In this document: piece after piece, positions 1 to 7,526 of the stretch
Layout: each line of letters starts with the position of its first letter
Numbering within the stretch: position 1 is the first letter of the stretch
NCBI RefSeq assembly: GCF_016056375.1
Contig: NZ_JAEDAE010000006.1
Span: 224,843-288,842, forward strand
Direction of reading: 5' to 3'
Length of the DNA stretch: 64,000 bases
Origin: Hymenobacter negativus
Lineage (GTDB): Bacteria > Bacteroidota > Bacteroidia > Cytophagales > Hymenobacteraceae
Program-made: the position numbers and the translations under genes
Notes under the pieces: generated by a model
Told to the model about the DNA's origin: nothing
Databases searched by the model: none
The model's input: only the letters and a program-made list of their open reading frames with translations

Positions 1-952
1 GAAAGACAGGCACTCGCGCCGGCGTGGCCGCCGACGGAAAGCTGGCGCTGATGCCGGCCTGCGTGATAACCGGCACCGCTGTGGTGCCCATATTCAGCAG
101 GCGGGCCAGTTCGGGGCAGTTGTCGCGGCCGTCAAGCAGGTCCTGGTCGCCGTCGCCGTCGAGGTCGACCAGCAGCAGGCTGTGGCCGCCGGTGTGGGTG
201 GGCTTGCCGGCCGTGAAACACTGCTGGCCGGTGAGCTTGAACTCGGCACAGCCGCCACAGGACTGCACATCGCCCCAGTGGTCGGTGGTGAGCGTGAAGG
301 TGAGGGCGCTGCCGCAGGTGCCGGGGCTGGTATTAATGTATTGCTCGATGAACGTGGCGCTGATAAAATCATACGTCATAATGTCGAGCTTGCCGTCGCC
401 GTTCACGTCCTGAATGGCCGGCATATTATAGCCTCCGATGGTGAGGTTGGCCGTGCCCGTGAAGCTGCCGCCGAAGCGAATCTGGTTGGTGGCGAGGGCG
501 AAGCTGGGCCGGCCATTCACCAGGGTATTGCGGAACACCCGGATTTCGCCCCCGTTGATGTAGGTAAACAAATCGGGGCGGCCGTCGCAGTCGTAGTCGC
601 GCAGCAAGGCCCAGCCGCGGATATCGCTGGGGAAGAGGCTTTCGTACTGCGGGGCATACTGCCAGCGGCGGCCGTTGGGGGCCGTGGGCGCGGCCACGCT
701 CAGGAAAGTATAGCAGCGGCTGCTTTCATGGTCGAAGGCGAACAGGTCCGGCTGGCCGTCGTTGTTCAGGTCGATGGTGCTGAACTGGGGCGTGTTGAAG
801 CCACCGGCCCAGGCATTGCGCAGGGTATCGGTGCCCTGCACGACTTTGGCCGTGGCCCGGCTCTCAAACCCAAAGGCCGCACTGCCCGACTGGGCCCGGG
901 CCACCCCGGAAAAAGCCAGCGAAGCCAGCACCAACGCGTAAAAACGATTCAT
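1..952 (-). CDS. Secreted FG-GAP/VCBS repeat protein (3' end cut by window edge)
   Basis: The reading frame starts at the ATG complementary to 950-952 and runs off the left edge in frame (317 codons visible). It opens with a signal peptide (MNRFYALVLASLAFSGVARA, cleavage after ARA). The mature part carries at least four calcium-binding FG-GAP/VCBS loops of the DxDxDGxxD type: DLNNDGQPDLFAFD, DYDCDGRPDLFTY, DVNGDGKLDIMTYD and DLDGDGDQDLL. Such repeats build beta-propellers in exported proteins. In this phylum the missing C-terminus usually ends with a T9SS sorting domain, but that part is outside the window. No enzymatic domain is visible, so the role is unknown, probably surface binding. It is divergent from murF, with about 100 bp between the start codons. 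Confidence 0.85.
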   Translation of the reverse strand, partial: MNRFYALVLASLAFSGVARAQSGSAAFGFESRATAKVVQGTDTLRNAWAGGFNTPQFSTIDLNNDGQPDLFAFDHESSRCYTFLSVAAPTAPNGRRWQYAPQYESLFPSDIRGWALLRDYDCDGRPDLFTYINGGEIRVFRNTLVNGRPSFALATNQIRFGGSFTGTANLTIGGYNMPAIQDVNGDGKLDIMTYDFISATFIEQYINTSPGTCGSALTFTLTTDHWGDVQSCGGCAEFKLTGQQCFTAGKPTHTGGHSLLLVDLDGDGDQDLLDGRDNCPELARLLNMGTTAVPVITQAGISASFPSAATPARVPVF

Positions 953-1059
953 CAGAAAGGAAGTGGTTAAAGGTGAAAAAGGATTCGCAGCGCGCGGTAC
1001 AAAAATCACGCCCACCTTTGCAGCAAGTTACACCCGGTTTGCTTTTCCAGTTCCGCAGC

Positions 1060-2358
1060 ATGTTGCTCTATTCCCGTTATTTGGCCGCCGGCGGCCTTGT
1101 CAGCACCGATTCGCGCCAGCCCCAGCCCGGCACCCTGTTCTTCGCCCTGAATGGCCCCAGCTTTCGCGGAGCCGATTTTGCCCCGCAGGCCCTGGCCGCC
1201 GGCGCCAGCCACGCCGTGGTCGACGACGTGCTGCTGGCCGCTTCGGACCCCATCCACTACACCTACGCCCCCGACCCGCTGGTGGCCCTGCAGCAGCTAG
1301 CCCGGCACCACCGCCGGCAATTCCACATTCCGGTGCTGGCCATTACGGGCTCCAACGGCAAGACCACTACCAAGGAGCTGCTCACGGCCGTGCTGGCGCA
1401 GCATTTCAAGGTGCTGGCCACGATAGGGAACTTCAACAACCACATCGGGGTACCGCTCACGCTGCTGCGCCTGCGCCAGGGCGAGCACGACTTCGCCGTG
1501 ATTGAGATGGGGGCCAACCACCGGGGCGAAATCGCGGCCTACTGCGAATGGGCCGAGCCTACCCACGGCCTCATCACCAACATCGGCAAGGCCCACCTCG
1601 AAGGCTTTGGCGGGGCCGAGGGGGTGGCCCTGGGCAAGGGCGAGCTGTTCGACTACCTCACCCGCACCGGCGGCACGGCCTTCGTGAACACGCTGGATGC
1701 ACGCTTGCCGTCGCTGGCGGCGCAGGTGCCTGTTATCCGCACCTACCCCCGCGTGATGGACGACTACCCCGCCACGCTGCTCTCGGCCGCGCCGGCCGTG
1801 GCCCTGCGCCTGGGCGACAATACCGAAGTGGTGGCCCAGCTCACTGGCGATTACAACTTCCCCAACCTGGCCGCCGCCGCCGCCGTGGGCCAGTATTTCG
1901 GCATCTCAACCGATATGATTGCCGCGGCTCTGGCCCGCTACAACCCACAGAACAACCGCTCGCAGCTGGTGCGCACGCCCGCCGGCAACGAGTTGGTGCT
2001 GGATGCCTACAACGCCAACCCCAGCAGCATGAGCGCGGCCCTGCGCAGCTTCGCGGCCCGCCCGGTGGCAGCTGGCCAAACCAAGCTGGTGTTGCTGGGT
2101 GATATGTTTGAGCTGGGCGACGACAGCCCCGCCGAGCACCGCAACCTCGGCCAGCTGCTGGCGGAGCTGCAATTGCCACAAGTATTGCTCATCGGTCCGG
2201 AAATGGCGCGGGCAGCCGCGCAAGCCGGCTCCGCGCAGCACTTCGCCACCAAAGCCGAGGCGGCCGAGTGGCTCCGCGCCCACCCCGTGCGCAACCGGCA
2301 GGTGCTGGTGAAAGGCAGCCGCGGCATGGCCCTGGAAACGCTGGTGGAGCTGCTGTAG
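1060..2358 (+). CDS. murF: UDP-N-acetylmuramoyl-tripeptide--D-alanyl-D-alanine ligase
   Basis: MurF adds D-Ala-D-Ala to UDP-MurNAc-tripeptide, the last cytoplasmic step of peptidoglycan precursor synthesis, using ATP. The 432-residue protein has the three Mur ligase domains: the N-terminal substrate domain (STDSRQPQPGTLFFAL), the ATP-binding domain with P-loop TGSNGKTTTKELL and the NNHIGVPLTLL segment, and the C-terminal domain with DAYNANPSSM, LLGDMFELG and VKGSRGM. These are MurF signatures rather than MurC/D/E ones. An upstream in-frame ATG at 973 exists, but the family N-terminus begins at MLLYSRYLAAGG. A CACCTTTG sequence at 1013-1020 resembles the Bacteroidota -7 box and would put the transcript start after 973, so I use 1060. 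It stands alone rather than in a dcw cluster. Confidence 0.95.
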   Translation: MLLYSRYLAAGGLVSTDSRQPQPGTLFFALNGPSFRGADFAPQALAAGASHAVVDDVLLAASDPIHYTYAPDPLVALQQLARHHRRQFHIPVLAITGSNGKTTTKELLTAVLAQHFKVLATIGNFNNHIGVPLTLLRLRQGEHDFAVIEMGANHRGEIAAYCEWAEPTHGLITNIGKAHLEGFGGAEGVALGKGELFDYLTRTGGTAFVNTLDARLPSLAAQVPVIRTYPRVMDDYPATLLSAAPAVALRLGDNTEVVAQLTGDYNFPNLAAAAAVGQYFGISTDMIAAALARYNPQNNRSQLVRTPAGNELVLDAYNANPSSMSAALRSFAARPVAAGQTKLVLLGDMFELGDDSPAEHRNLGQLLAELQLPQVLLIGPEMARAAAQAGSAQHFATKAEAAEWLRAHPVRNRQVLVKGSRGMALETLVELL

Positions 2359-2362
2359 CCTG

Positions 2363-2529
2363 TTATTGCGAGGAGGCACTACGAAGCAATCCGTCCTGTT
2401 CTCAGCAACAAGCCCTAAAATGTGATAAGCCCTGGCACTGTGCAGTACCGGGGCTTGTCACTTTATAAAATGGCTGGTTTTGGCAGGACAGATTGCCGCG
2501 CTCCACTTCGTTCCGCTCGCAATGACAGG
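2363..2529. repeat. Dispersed inverted repeat, family A, copy 1
   Basis: The murF-rmlC intergenic space is mostly one large imperfect inverted repeat. The left arm reads TTATTGCGAG ... GCAATCCGTCCTGT and the right arm AGGACAGATTGC ... CTCGCAATGACAG. An inner hairpin (AAGCCCTGG / CCGGGGCTT) lies between them. The same arms recur at 10887-11065, so this is a dispersed intergenic element and not a simple terminator, although it may also act as one for the convergent genes on each side. Confidence 0.75.
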
Positions 2530-2536
2530 CGGGAAC

Positions 2537-3085
2537 TCAGAACGGGCTGTCGAGTTGGGCCAGGGTGGGCTGCACGGCGTCTTTAGGGGAAATTATGGCT
2601 TCCGACACGCCCCACTCGATGCCCAGGGCCGGGTCGTTCCAAAGCAGGCCGCCTTCGCTGGCGGGCGCGTAATAGTCGGAGCACTTATATAGAAACAGCG
2701 TGTCTTCCTCGAGCGCCACGAAGCCGTGGGCGAACCCGGCCGGCACAAACAATACGTTTCCCCGGGCCTCGCTCAGCTCGACTTGCACGTGCTGGCCATA
2801 GGTAGGCGAGTCGCGGCGGATATCGACCACTACGTCGAGGGCGCGGCCTTTGGCCACGCGCACCAGCTTGGCCTGGGCATGGGGCGGGCGCTGAAAATGC
2901 AGGCCGCGCACCACCCCGGGCTGCGATTTTGATTGATTGTCCTGCACCCAATCGAGGTCGGCGGGCAGGCCCAGGCTTCCCATCAGGCGGGCGCTGAAGG
3001 TTTCGTAAAAAACACCGCGCGGGTCGCCGAACAGACGGGGGGTGAATTCAATCAGGCCGGCGATGGGGAAGGTTTTGGTTTCCAT
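2537..3085 (-). CDS. rfbC: dTDP-4-dehydrorhamnose 3,5-epimerase
   Basis: RmlC/RfbC epimerises C3 and C5 of dTDP-4-keto-6-deoxyglucose on the way to dTDP-L-rhamnose for surface polysaccharide. The 182-residue length is normal. Visible family features are the N-terminal DPRGVFYETF segment, the catalytic His63 in VRGLHFQ, the cupin strand LDVVVDIRRDSPTYG, the FVPAGFAHGF strand, and the C-terminal YAPASEGGLLW active-site tyrosine region. The other dTDP-rhamnose genes (rmlA, B, D) are not in the window. The glycosyltransferase at 3245-4360 lies upstream on the same strand, separated by an inverted repeat, so the two are related in role (surface glycan) but not clearly one transcript. Confidence 0.95.
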   Translation of the reverse strand: METKTFPIAGLIEFTPRLFGDPRGVFYETFSARLMGSLGLPADLDWVQDNQSKSQPGVVRGLHFQRPPHAQAKLVRVAKGRALDVVVDIRRDSPTYGQHVQVELSEARGNVLFVPAGFAHGFVALEEDTLFLYKCSDYYAPASEGGLLWNDPALGIEWGVSEAIISPKDAVQPTLAQLDSPF

Positions 3086-3152
3086 TGGGGCAAAGGTAGA
3101 AGGTTAGGCAAGATGGTGTGGCGGGGTAAAGGAGGAATTAATGTTCGGCTGC

Positions 3153-3235
3153 CATCCTAAGCGCAGCGAAGGACCTTCTCACGTGAGCATTAGTCGCTCA
3201 AACGTGAGAAGGTCCTTCGCTGCGCTTGGGATGAC
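3153..3235. repeat. Dispersed inverted repeat, family B, copy 1
   Basis: A near-perfect hairpin of about 33 bp per arm: CATCCTAAGCGCAGCGAAGG at the left and CCTTCGCTGCGCTTGGGATG at the right, with the arms continuing through CCTTCTCACGT / ACGTGAGAAGG. Two further copies with the same core are at 37218-37312 and 49088-49188. It sits between two minus-strand genes. Confidence 0.8.
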
Positions 3236-3244
3236 GGAAGGGCG

Positions 3245-4360
3245 CTACCTCCGCTGCACGGCCGCCACCGCCGAGATGTATTTATCCAGCACCAGCCGCT
3301 CATCGAACTTGGTTTCGGCCAGGTAGCGGCTGTTCTGGCCCATGCCGCGCAGGTCGGCGTCGCTCAGGCGCAGCACCTGCAGCATTTTGGCGGCCAGGTC
3401 TTCGCCGTTGCGCACCTGGCAGAGGTAGCCGTTGCGGCCATCTACCACGGTTTCGCGGCAGCCGGGCACGTCGGTGGTCACGATGGGCTTGCCCACGGCG
3501 GCCGCCTCAAGCAGGGTTTTGGGGGTGCCTTCGCGGTAGCTGGGCAGCACGACGCAGTCGGCGCGGTGCAGGTGGGCGGCCACGTCGTCGGAGCGGCCCA
3601 AGTATTCGATGTCGCCGCTCTTGAGCCACTCCTCAAACGTGGCGCGGGGCACGCCCACGCCGCCGGCCTCATCGAGCCCGCCCAGGAGCTGGATGCGGGT
3701 GCCCGGCACGGCCTGCCGGATAATCTTAGCCGCCTCGAAGTATTCGACCACGCCCTTCTCATACAGCACCCGCGCCACCATCAGGAACACAAACGGCTGG
3801 TTACGCCGGAACTCGGCCGCGGGCTTGAACTTGTTGGTGTCGACGCCGGAGCCGGGCAGCAGGTCGGTGATTTCGCGCTTTACCAGGCCGTTATCGAGGA
3901 ACAGCTGCCGGTCGTCGCCGTTCTGAAAAAACACCTTAGCCGGGAAGCGGAACGCGAAGCGGTAGAGCCCCAGCGCGATTTTGCTCACGAAATTTTTGAC
4001 AATGAACACCGTGCCCAGCCCGCTCACGTTGTTGATGCTGGGGATGCCCGCGATGCGCGCCGCGATGCTGCCGTAGATATTGGGCTTGATGGTGTAGTGA
4101 AGCACCACATCGGGCCGCTCGCGCCGGTAGATGCGGTAGAAACGGCGCGTGAGGGCGGCGTCCTTGATGGGATTGGTGCCCTTATTTTCCATCAGAATGG
4201 GCACGAAGCGGCAGCCCAGCTCGGTTTCGAGGCGCGCCGAATAGTCATCGGGCGGGGCAATGGCCAGCACTTCGTGGCCGGCAGCCTGCAAGGCTCGCAC
4301 GAGGCTGGCGCGGAAATTCCAAATATTCCAGCTGGTATTGATGACGATGGCGACGCGCAA
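3245..4360 (-). CDS. Glycosyltransferase family 4
   Basis: A 371-residue retaining GT-B glycosyltransferase. The N-terminal domain starts MRVAIVINTSWNIWNFR with the GT4 donor-site loop, and includes KPNIYGSIAARIAGIP and INNVSGLGTVF. The C-terminal domain has FLMVARVLYEKGV and the E-x7-E motif in YREGTPKTLLEAAAVGKP, which binds the nucleotide sugar. The overall pattern resembles PglA/CapM-type transferases that add an HexNAc to an undecaprenyl-linked sugar, but the substrate cannot be fixed from sequence. It has no membrane segment and acts at the cytoplasmic face. With rfbC downstream it suggests surface polysaccharide or glycoprotein synthesis. Its start is followed upstream by a heptanucleotide-repeat tract. 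Confidence 0.9.
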   Translation of the reverse strand: MRVAIVINTSWNIWNFRASLVRALQAAGHEVLAIAPPDDYSARLETELGCRFVPILMENKGTNPIKDAALTRRFYRIYRRERPDVVLHYTIKPNIYGSIAARIAGIPSINNVSGLGTVFIVKNFVSKIALGLYRFAFRFPAKVFFQNGDDRQLFLDNGLVKREITDLLPGSGVDTNKFKPAAEFRRNQPFVFLMVARVLYEKGVVEYFEAAKIIRQAVPGTRIQLLGGLDEAGGVGVPRATFEEWLKSGDIEYLGRSDDVAAHLHRADCVVLPSYREGTPKTLLEAAAVGKPIVTTDVPGCRETVVDGRNGYLCQVRNGEDLAAKMLQVLRLSDADLRGMGQNSRYLAETKFDERLVLDKYISAVAAVQRR

Positions 4361-4469
4361 GGGAGTGAGGGAGTGAGGGAGTGAATGAGTGCAAAGGTCG
4401 GGCCTACGAGGGTTAGAGTCGTGCGGTTATTTCACATGCTCGCTCAGTCACTCCCTCACTCATTCACTC
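4361..4469. repeat. GAGTGAG-type heptamer repeats in inverted orientation
   Basis: Directly upstream of the glycosyltransferase start, 4361-4391 holds repeated GGGAGTGA units, and 4443-4469 holds the complementary CACTCCCT/CACTCATT units. The two tracts can pair into a long imperfect hairpin spanning the whole divergent promoter region between the glycosyltransferase and cytochrome c genes. Confidence 0.6.
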
Positions 4470-4511
4470 TTTCGCCGGTACTTTGTGGGCTCTTTGCGTG
4501 TTGTGCCTGCT

Positions 4512-4808
4512 ATGAATCTTCGTCTTCCGGTCTTTTTATTTCTTTTGGCGCTGGTGCCGCAAGTAGCGCCGGCCGCGCCGCCGGTGCTGCCCGGCCAGGC
4601 CATTTTCCAGAAAAACTGCGTGCGCTGCCACGGGGCCAACGGCAGGCTGGGCCTCAACGGCGCGCACGACCTCACCAAAAGCAACCTCAACGCTTTCGGC
4701 CGCACTTACCTCGTCACCAATGGCATGGGCAAGATGCCGGCGTTCGGCAAGATGCTCACGCCGGCCCAGGTGCAGCAGGTGGTGGCCTATTCGCTCACGC
4801 TGAAGTAG
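4512..4808 (+). CDS. Small monoheme cytochrome c, periplasmic
   Basis: A 98-residue class I cytochrome c. A signal peptide (MNLRLPVFLFLLALVPQVAPA) is followed by the heme attachment site CVRCH (Cys36, Cys39, His40), and the distal Met ligand is likely Met75 in GKMPAFGKML. The frame extends upstream to 4389, but the signal peptide fixes the start at 4512. It probably carries electrons in the periplasm; no oxidase or dehydrogenase partner is adjacent. Being barely larger than one cytochrome fold, it is a stand-alone carrier and not a truncated enzyme. Confidence 0.88.
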   Translation: MNLRLPVFLFLLALVPQVAPAAPPVLPGQAIFQKNCVRCHGANGRLGLNGAHDLTKSNLNAFGRTYLVTNGMGKMPAFGKMLTPAQVQQVVAYSLTLK

Positions 4809-4924
4809 GTGCGGGGTCGCACCCGGTAGGGCTTGCCCCCGCCCGTCGTTGTACGGCCTTTGTTAGGTTTGCAACGTACCCCTTATTTGTTCAACGACGG
4901 GCGGGGGCAAGCCCCGCACCCTAC
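4806..4924. repeat. Inverted repeat with perfect 21-bp arms (family C)
   Basis: The cytochrome c-hflX spacer is an inverted repeat. The inner arms, 4831-4851 and 4892-4912, are perfectly complementary over 21 bp (core GCCCCCGCCCGTCGTTG and its complement). Outer GTAGGTGCGGGG / CCCCGCACCCTAC segments also pair, with one unpaired insert in the left arm. It has no T-run, so it is not a standard terminator. Only one copy is in this window. Confidence 0.75.
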
Positions 4925-4939
4925 TCAGACTCTTTACCT

Positions 4940-6271
4940 ATGGCAACCACCCAATCCGGCGGCCGCAAGCACACCAACAGCACCCGCCACATCGGCGCCG
5001 TCGACGGCGTGAAGGGCCGGGCCGGCCGCCTCCTGCTGAAAGCATCCGACAACGGCACTTACGAAACCGCCAAAGAGCAGGAAACCGCCGTGCTCGTGAG
5101 CGTGCCCCCGCGCCGGCAGTCCGAAGCCCAAACCACCGAATACCTTGACGAGCTGGCATTTCTGATTGAAACGGCTGGCGCCACCGCCACCAAGCGCTTC
5201 GTGCAGCGGCTCGAAAAACCCGACATCCGCACCTACGTGGGCGAAGGCAAGCTGGCCGAAATCAAAGCTTACGTGCAGCACGAAGGCACCAGCATGGTGG
5301 TGTTCGACGATGACCTCTCCCCTTCCCAGTTGCGCAACCTGGAGGCCGAGCTGCTGGTGAAAATCGTGGACCGCTCGCTGCTTATTCTCGACATTTTTGC
5401 GCTGCGGGCCAAGTCGGCCACTTCGCGCACCCAGGTCGAGCTGGCGCAGTACCAGTATTTATTGCCCCGCCTCACCGGCCTGTGGACTCACCTGGACAAG
5501 CAGCGCGGTGGCGTGGGCATGAAAGGCCCGGGCGAGACGGAAATCGAAACTGACCGGCGCATTGTGCGCGACCGGATTGCCTTCCTCAAGGAGAAGCTCG
5601 AAGACCTTGACAAGCAGAGCCACACCCAGCGCAAGTCGCGCGGCGGCAACATCCGGGTGGCGCTGGTGGGCTACACCAACGTGGGCAAAAGCACGCTGAT
5701 GAACGTGCTGGGCAAAGCCGAAGTATTCGCCGAAAACAAGCTCTTCGCCACCGTGGACGCCACCACGCGCAAGGTGGTGCTCGACAACACGCCGTTTCTG
5801 CTCTCCGACACCGTTGGGTTTATCCGCAAGCTGCCCACCAAGCTCATCGAGAGCTTTAAGAGCACGCTGGATGAAATCCGGGAAGCCGATTTGCTGCTGC
5901 ACGTGGTGGATATCTCGCATCCCGGCTTCGAGGAGCAGATTCAGGTAGTGAACGACACGCTGGCCGACATCGGCGCGGCCGACAAGCCCACGCTGCTGGT
6001 ATTCAACAAAATCGACCAGTATCGGCCCGACGATGCCGAACAGGACCCCTTCGGCGAAGTGCAGGAGGTGGAGGACGACGGCACCGCCCCGCGCCCGCCA
6101 TTGGCGCAGCTGCAAGCCACCTACATGGCCAAGCTGCACGACCCGGTAGTGTTCGTGTCGGCCCAGGACCGTACTAACCTGGACGAGCTGCGCGAGCTGC
6201 TGGGCAAGCGCGTGGCGGCCCTGCACCAGCAGCGCTACCCCTACCAAGCCAACAACTGGGCCAGCGAATAG
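4940..6271 (+). CDS. hflX: GTPase HflX, ribosome-associated
   Basis: HflX is a TRAFAC-class GTPase that binds the 50S subunit and splits stalled or stress-damaged ribosomes. The 443-residue protein has the N-terminal nucleotide-binding HflX domain (RTYVGEGKLAEI, VVFDDDLSPSQLRNLE, DRSLLILDIFALRA, SRTQVELAQYQYLLPRL), the glycine-rich GGVGMKGPGETEIETDRR linker, then the G domain: G1 GYTNVGKST, G2 threonine region ATVDATTR, G3 DTVGF, G4 NKID and G5 VFVSAQ. The open frame continues far upstream to 4385 through the family C repeat and cytochrome gene. Homology begins after 4940, where an ATG follows a TTTACCT leader, so the longer start is rejected. Confidence 0.96.
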   Translation: MATTQSGGRKHTNSTRHIGAVDGVKGRAGRLLLKASDNGTYETAKEQETAVLVSVPPRRQSEAQTTEYLDELAFLIETAGATATKRFVQRLEKPDIRTYVGEGKLAEIKAYVQHEGTSMVVFDDDLSPSQLRNLEAELLVKIVDRSLLILDIFALRAKSATSRTQVELAQYQYLLPRLTGLWTHLDKQRGGVGMKGPGETEIETDRRIVRDRIAFLKEKLEDLDKQSHTQRKSRGGNIRVALVGYTNVGKSTLMNVLGKAEVFAENKLFATVDATTRKVVLDNTPFLLSDTVGFIRKLPTKLIESFKSTLDEIREADLLLHVVDISHPGFEEQIQVVNDTLADIGAADKPTLLVFNKIDQYRPDDAEQDPFGEVQEVEDDGTAPRPPLAQLQATYMAKLHDPVVFVSAQDRTNLDELRELLGKRVAALHQQRYPYQANNWASE

Positions 6272-6352
6272 CACGACCAGTCCAGCGGCGTTATCAAATT
6301 GTTGCCGGGCCAGGCGGGCATGAACGTTACGTGAATATTATCGTAAGGGCGA

Positions 6353-6381
6353 AGGTCGGGCTTATCAGGCCCGGCCTTTTT
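6353..6381 (+). terminator. Rho-independent terminator of hflX, abutting the next start codon
   Basis: An 8-bp stem (GGTCGGGC / GCCCGGCC, one G-T pair), a 7-nt loop TTATCAG and a T5 run. It ends only 4 nt before the ATG at 6386, so it also occupies the ribosome-binding region of the following gene. Confidence 0.75.
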
Positions 6382-6385
6382 CGTT

Positions 6386-7480
6386 ATGAACCAGGTGCGT
6401 TTTCTTGGGTTGGGTGGTTTGCTGCTGCTAGGTTTGGGCCGGGCCGCCGCGCAGGATATTCCCGTGTACCCGCCGCCCGCGCCGCTCGATACGGCCGGCG
6501 TGCGCTCCGATGCCCAGACCTTTGCCAACTCGCAGGTGGTGGGCATGGGGCCAAGCAAGGGCCTGATTGTGAAATACGAGCGGATTCCAGGCAATTTCAG
6601 CCTGAAAAGCACGGCAGTGGGCGGAGGCGCTGATTACAACACGCAAGTCAGTAAAAACGCAAATCTTGTCATCAAGGCTTATGCGCCGCTGCTCAACCAC
6701 CCGCACCTCAAGCTTATTCTGGGCCTGAATTACGACCGGCAGGAGTTCCAGTTCAGCACGCCCGCCACCACCGACCAGTACGGCCTTTACAGCAATATTG
6801 AGAACAAGGGCCTGAGCATTATCGGGGCGCAGCTGGCCGTGATTCGGCCCGTGGATGCGGTGCACTGGTACCTTTTCCGCACCAAAACCGAGCTCAACGG
6901 CGACTACAATTCCGACGAGCTCAGCGTGAGCGACTACCTCAAAGTCACTTCCGAATTTATTTACGGCTGGAAGCGCAGCCCCACCTTTGCCTGGGGCCTG
7001 GGGGTGCAGCTGGGCTACACGCTGGGCCGCCAAAGCATCTATCCTGTCCTGGTGTACAACCGCACGTTCAGCCCGCGCTGGGGCGTGGAGGCGCTGTTTC
7101 CGGCCCGGGTGCTGGTGCGGCGCAACCTCTCGCCCTCTTCGCTGCTGTTTGCCGGCTACGAGGTGGCCAGCAACAACTACAACCTCAAGCTGCGCACCCC
7201 TTTCCCAGCGCCCAACAACCCCAAGGTCACCTCGCTGGAGCTGCGCCAGATTGATTTGAAATTCCGCCTGCGCTACGAGCGGGAGCTATTGTCCTTCCTC
7301 TGGACGGGCATCGAGGCCGGCTACCGCTACAACTACCAGTTCAACGCTTTCGACCGCACCAATAACACCCGCGACCGCCTCATCGACAGTCAGCTCGGCG
7401 GCACGCCCTACGCCAGCCTCGACCTGTTCATCGTGCCGCCCCGGAAGCTGCTGCAGAAAGCCGAACGCAGCCGGAAATAA
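6386..7480 (+). CDS. Outer-membrane beta-barrel protein, possibly DUF6268 family
   Basis: A 364-residue exported protein. The signal peptide MNQVRFLGLGGLLLLGLGRAAAQ ends in AAAQ. The rest alternates hydrophobic and polar residues in strands rich in Tyr, Arg and Asp, for example YNTQVSKNANLVIKAYAPLL, FAWGLGVQLGYTLG and GIEAGYRYNYQFN, as expected for a porin-like barrel. A C-terminal aromatic residue is not obvious, so the barrel end is uncertain. The GMGPSKGLIVKYERIPG segment fits my memory of the DUF6268 barrel family, but I cannot confirm it without a profile search. It begins 4 nt after the hflX terminator. Confidence 0.75.
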   Translation: MNQVRFLGLGGLLLLGLGRAAAQDIPVYPPPAPLDTAGVRSDAQTFANSQVVGMGPSKGLIVKYERIPGNFSLKSTAVGGGADYNTQVSKNANLVIKAYAPLLNHPHLKLILGLNYDRQEFQFSTPATTDQYGLYSNIENKGLSIIGAQLAVIRPVDAVHWYLFRTKTELNGDYNSDELSVSDYLKVTSEFIYGWKRSPTFAWGLGVQLGYTLGRQSIYPVLVYNRTFSPRWGVEALFPARVLVRRNLSPSSLLFAGYEVASNNYNLKLRTPFPAPNNPKVTSLELRQIDLKFRLRYERELLSFLWTGIEAGYRYNYQFNAFDRTNNTRDRLIDSQLGGTPYASLDLFIVPPRKLLQKAERSRK

Positions 7481-7526
7481 GGAAAAGGCCGCTTTTACTC
7501 TCCACCTGCACTAATTCTATTTCCTC

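Noticed and set aside
2537..4360. Complete capsule or O-antigen cluster
   Set aside because: Only rmlC and one glycosyltransferase are present; the other dTDP-rhamnose genes, flippase and polymerase are missing.
4385..4939. Upstream extension of the hflX frame
   Set aside because: It overlaps the cytochrome c gene and the 21-bp inverted repeat, has no HflX similarity and no plausible start context.
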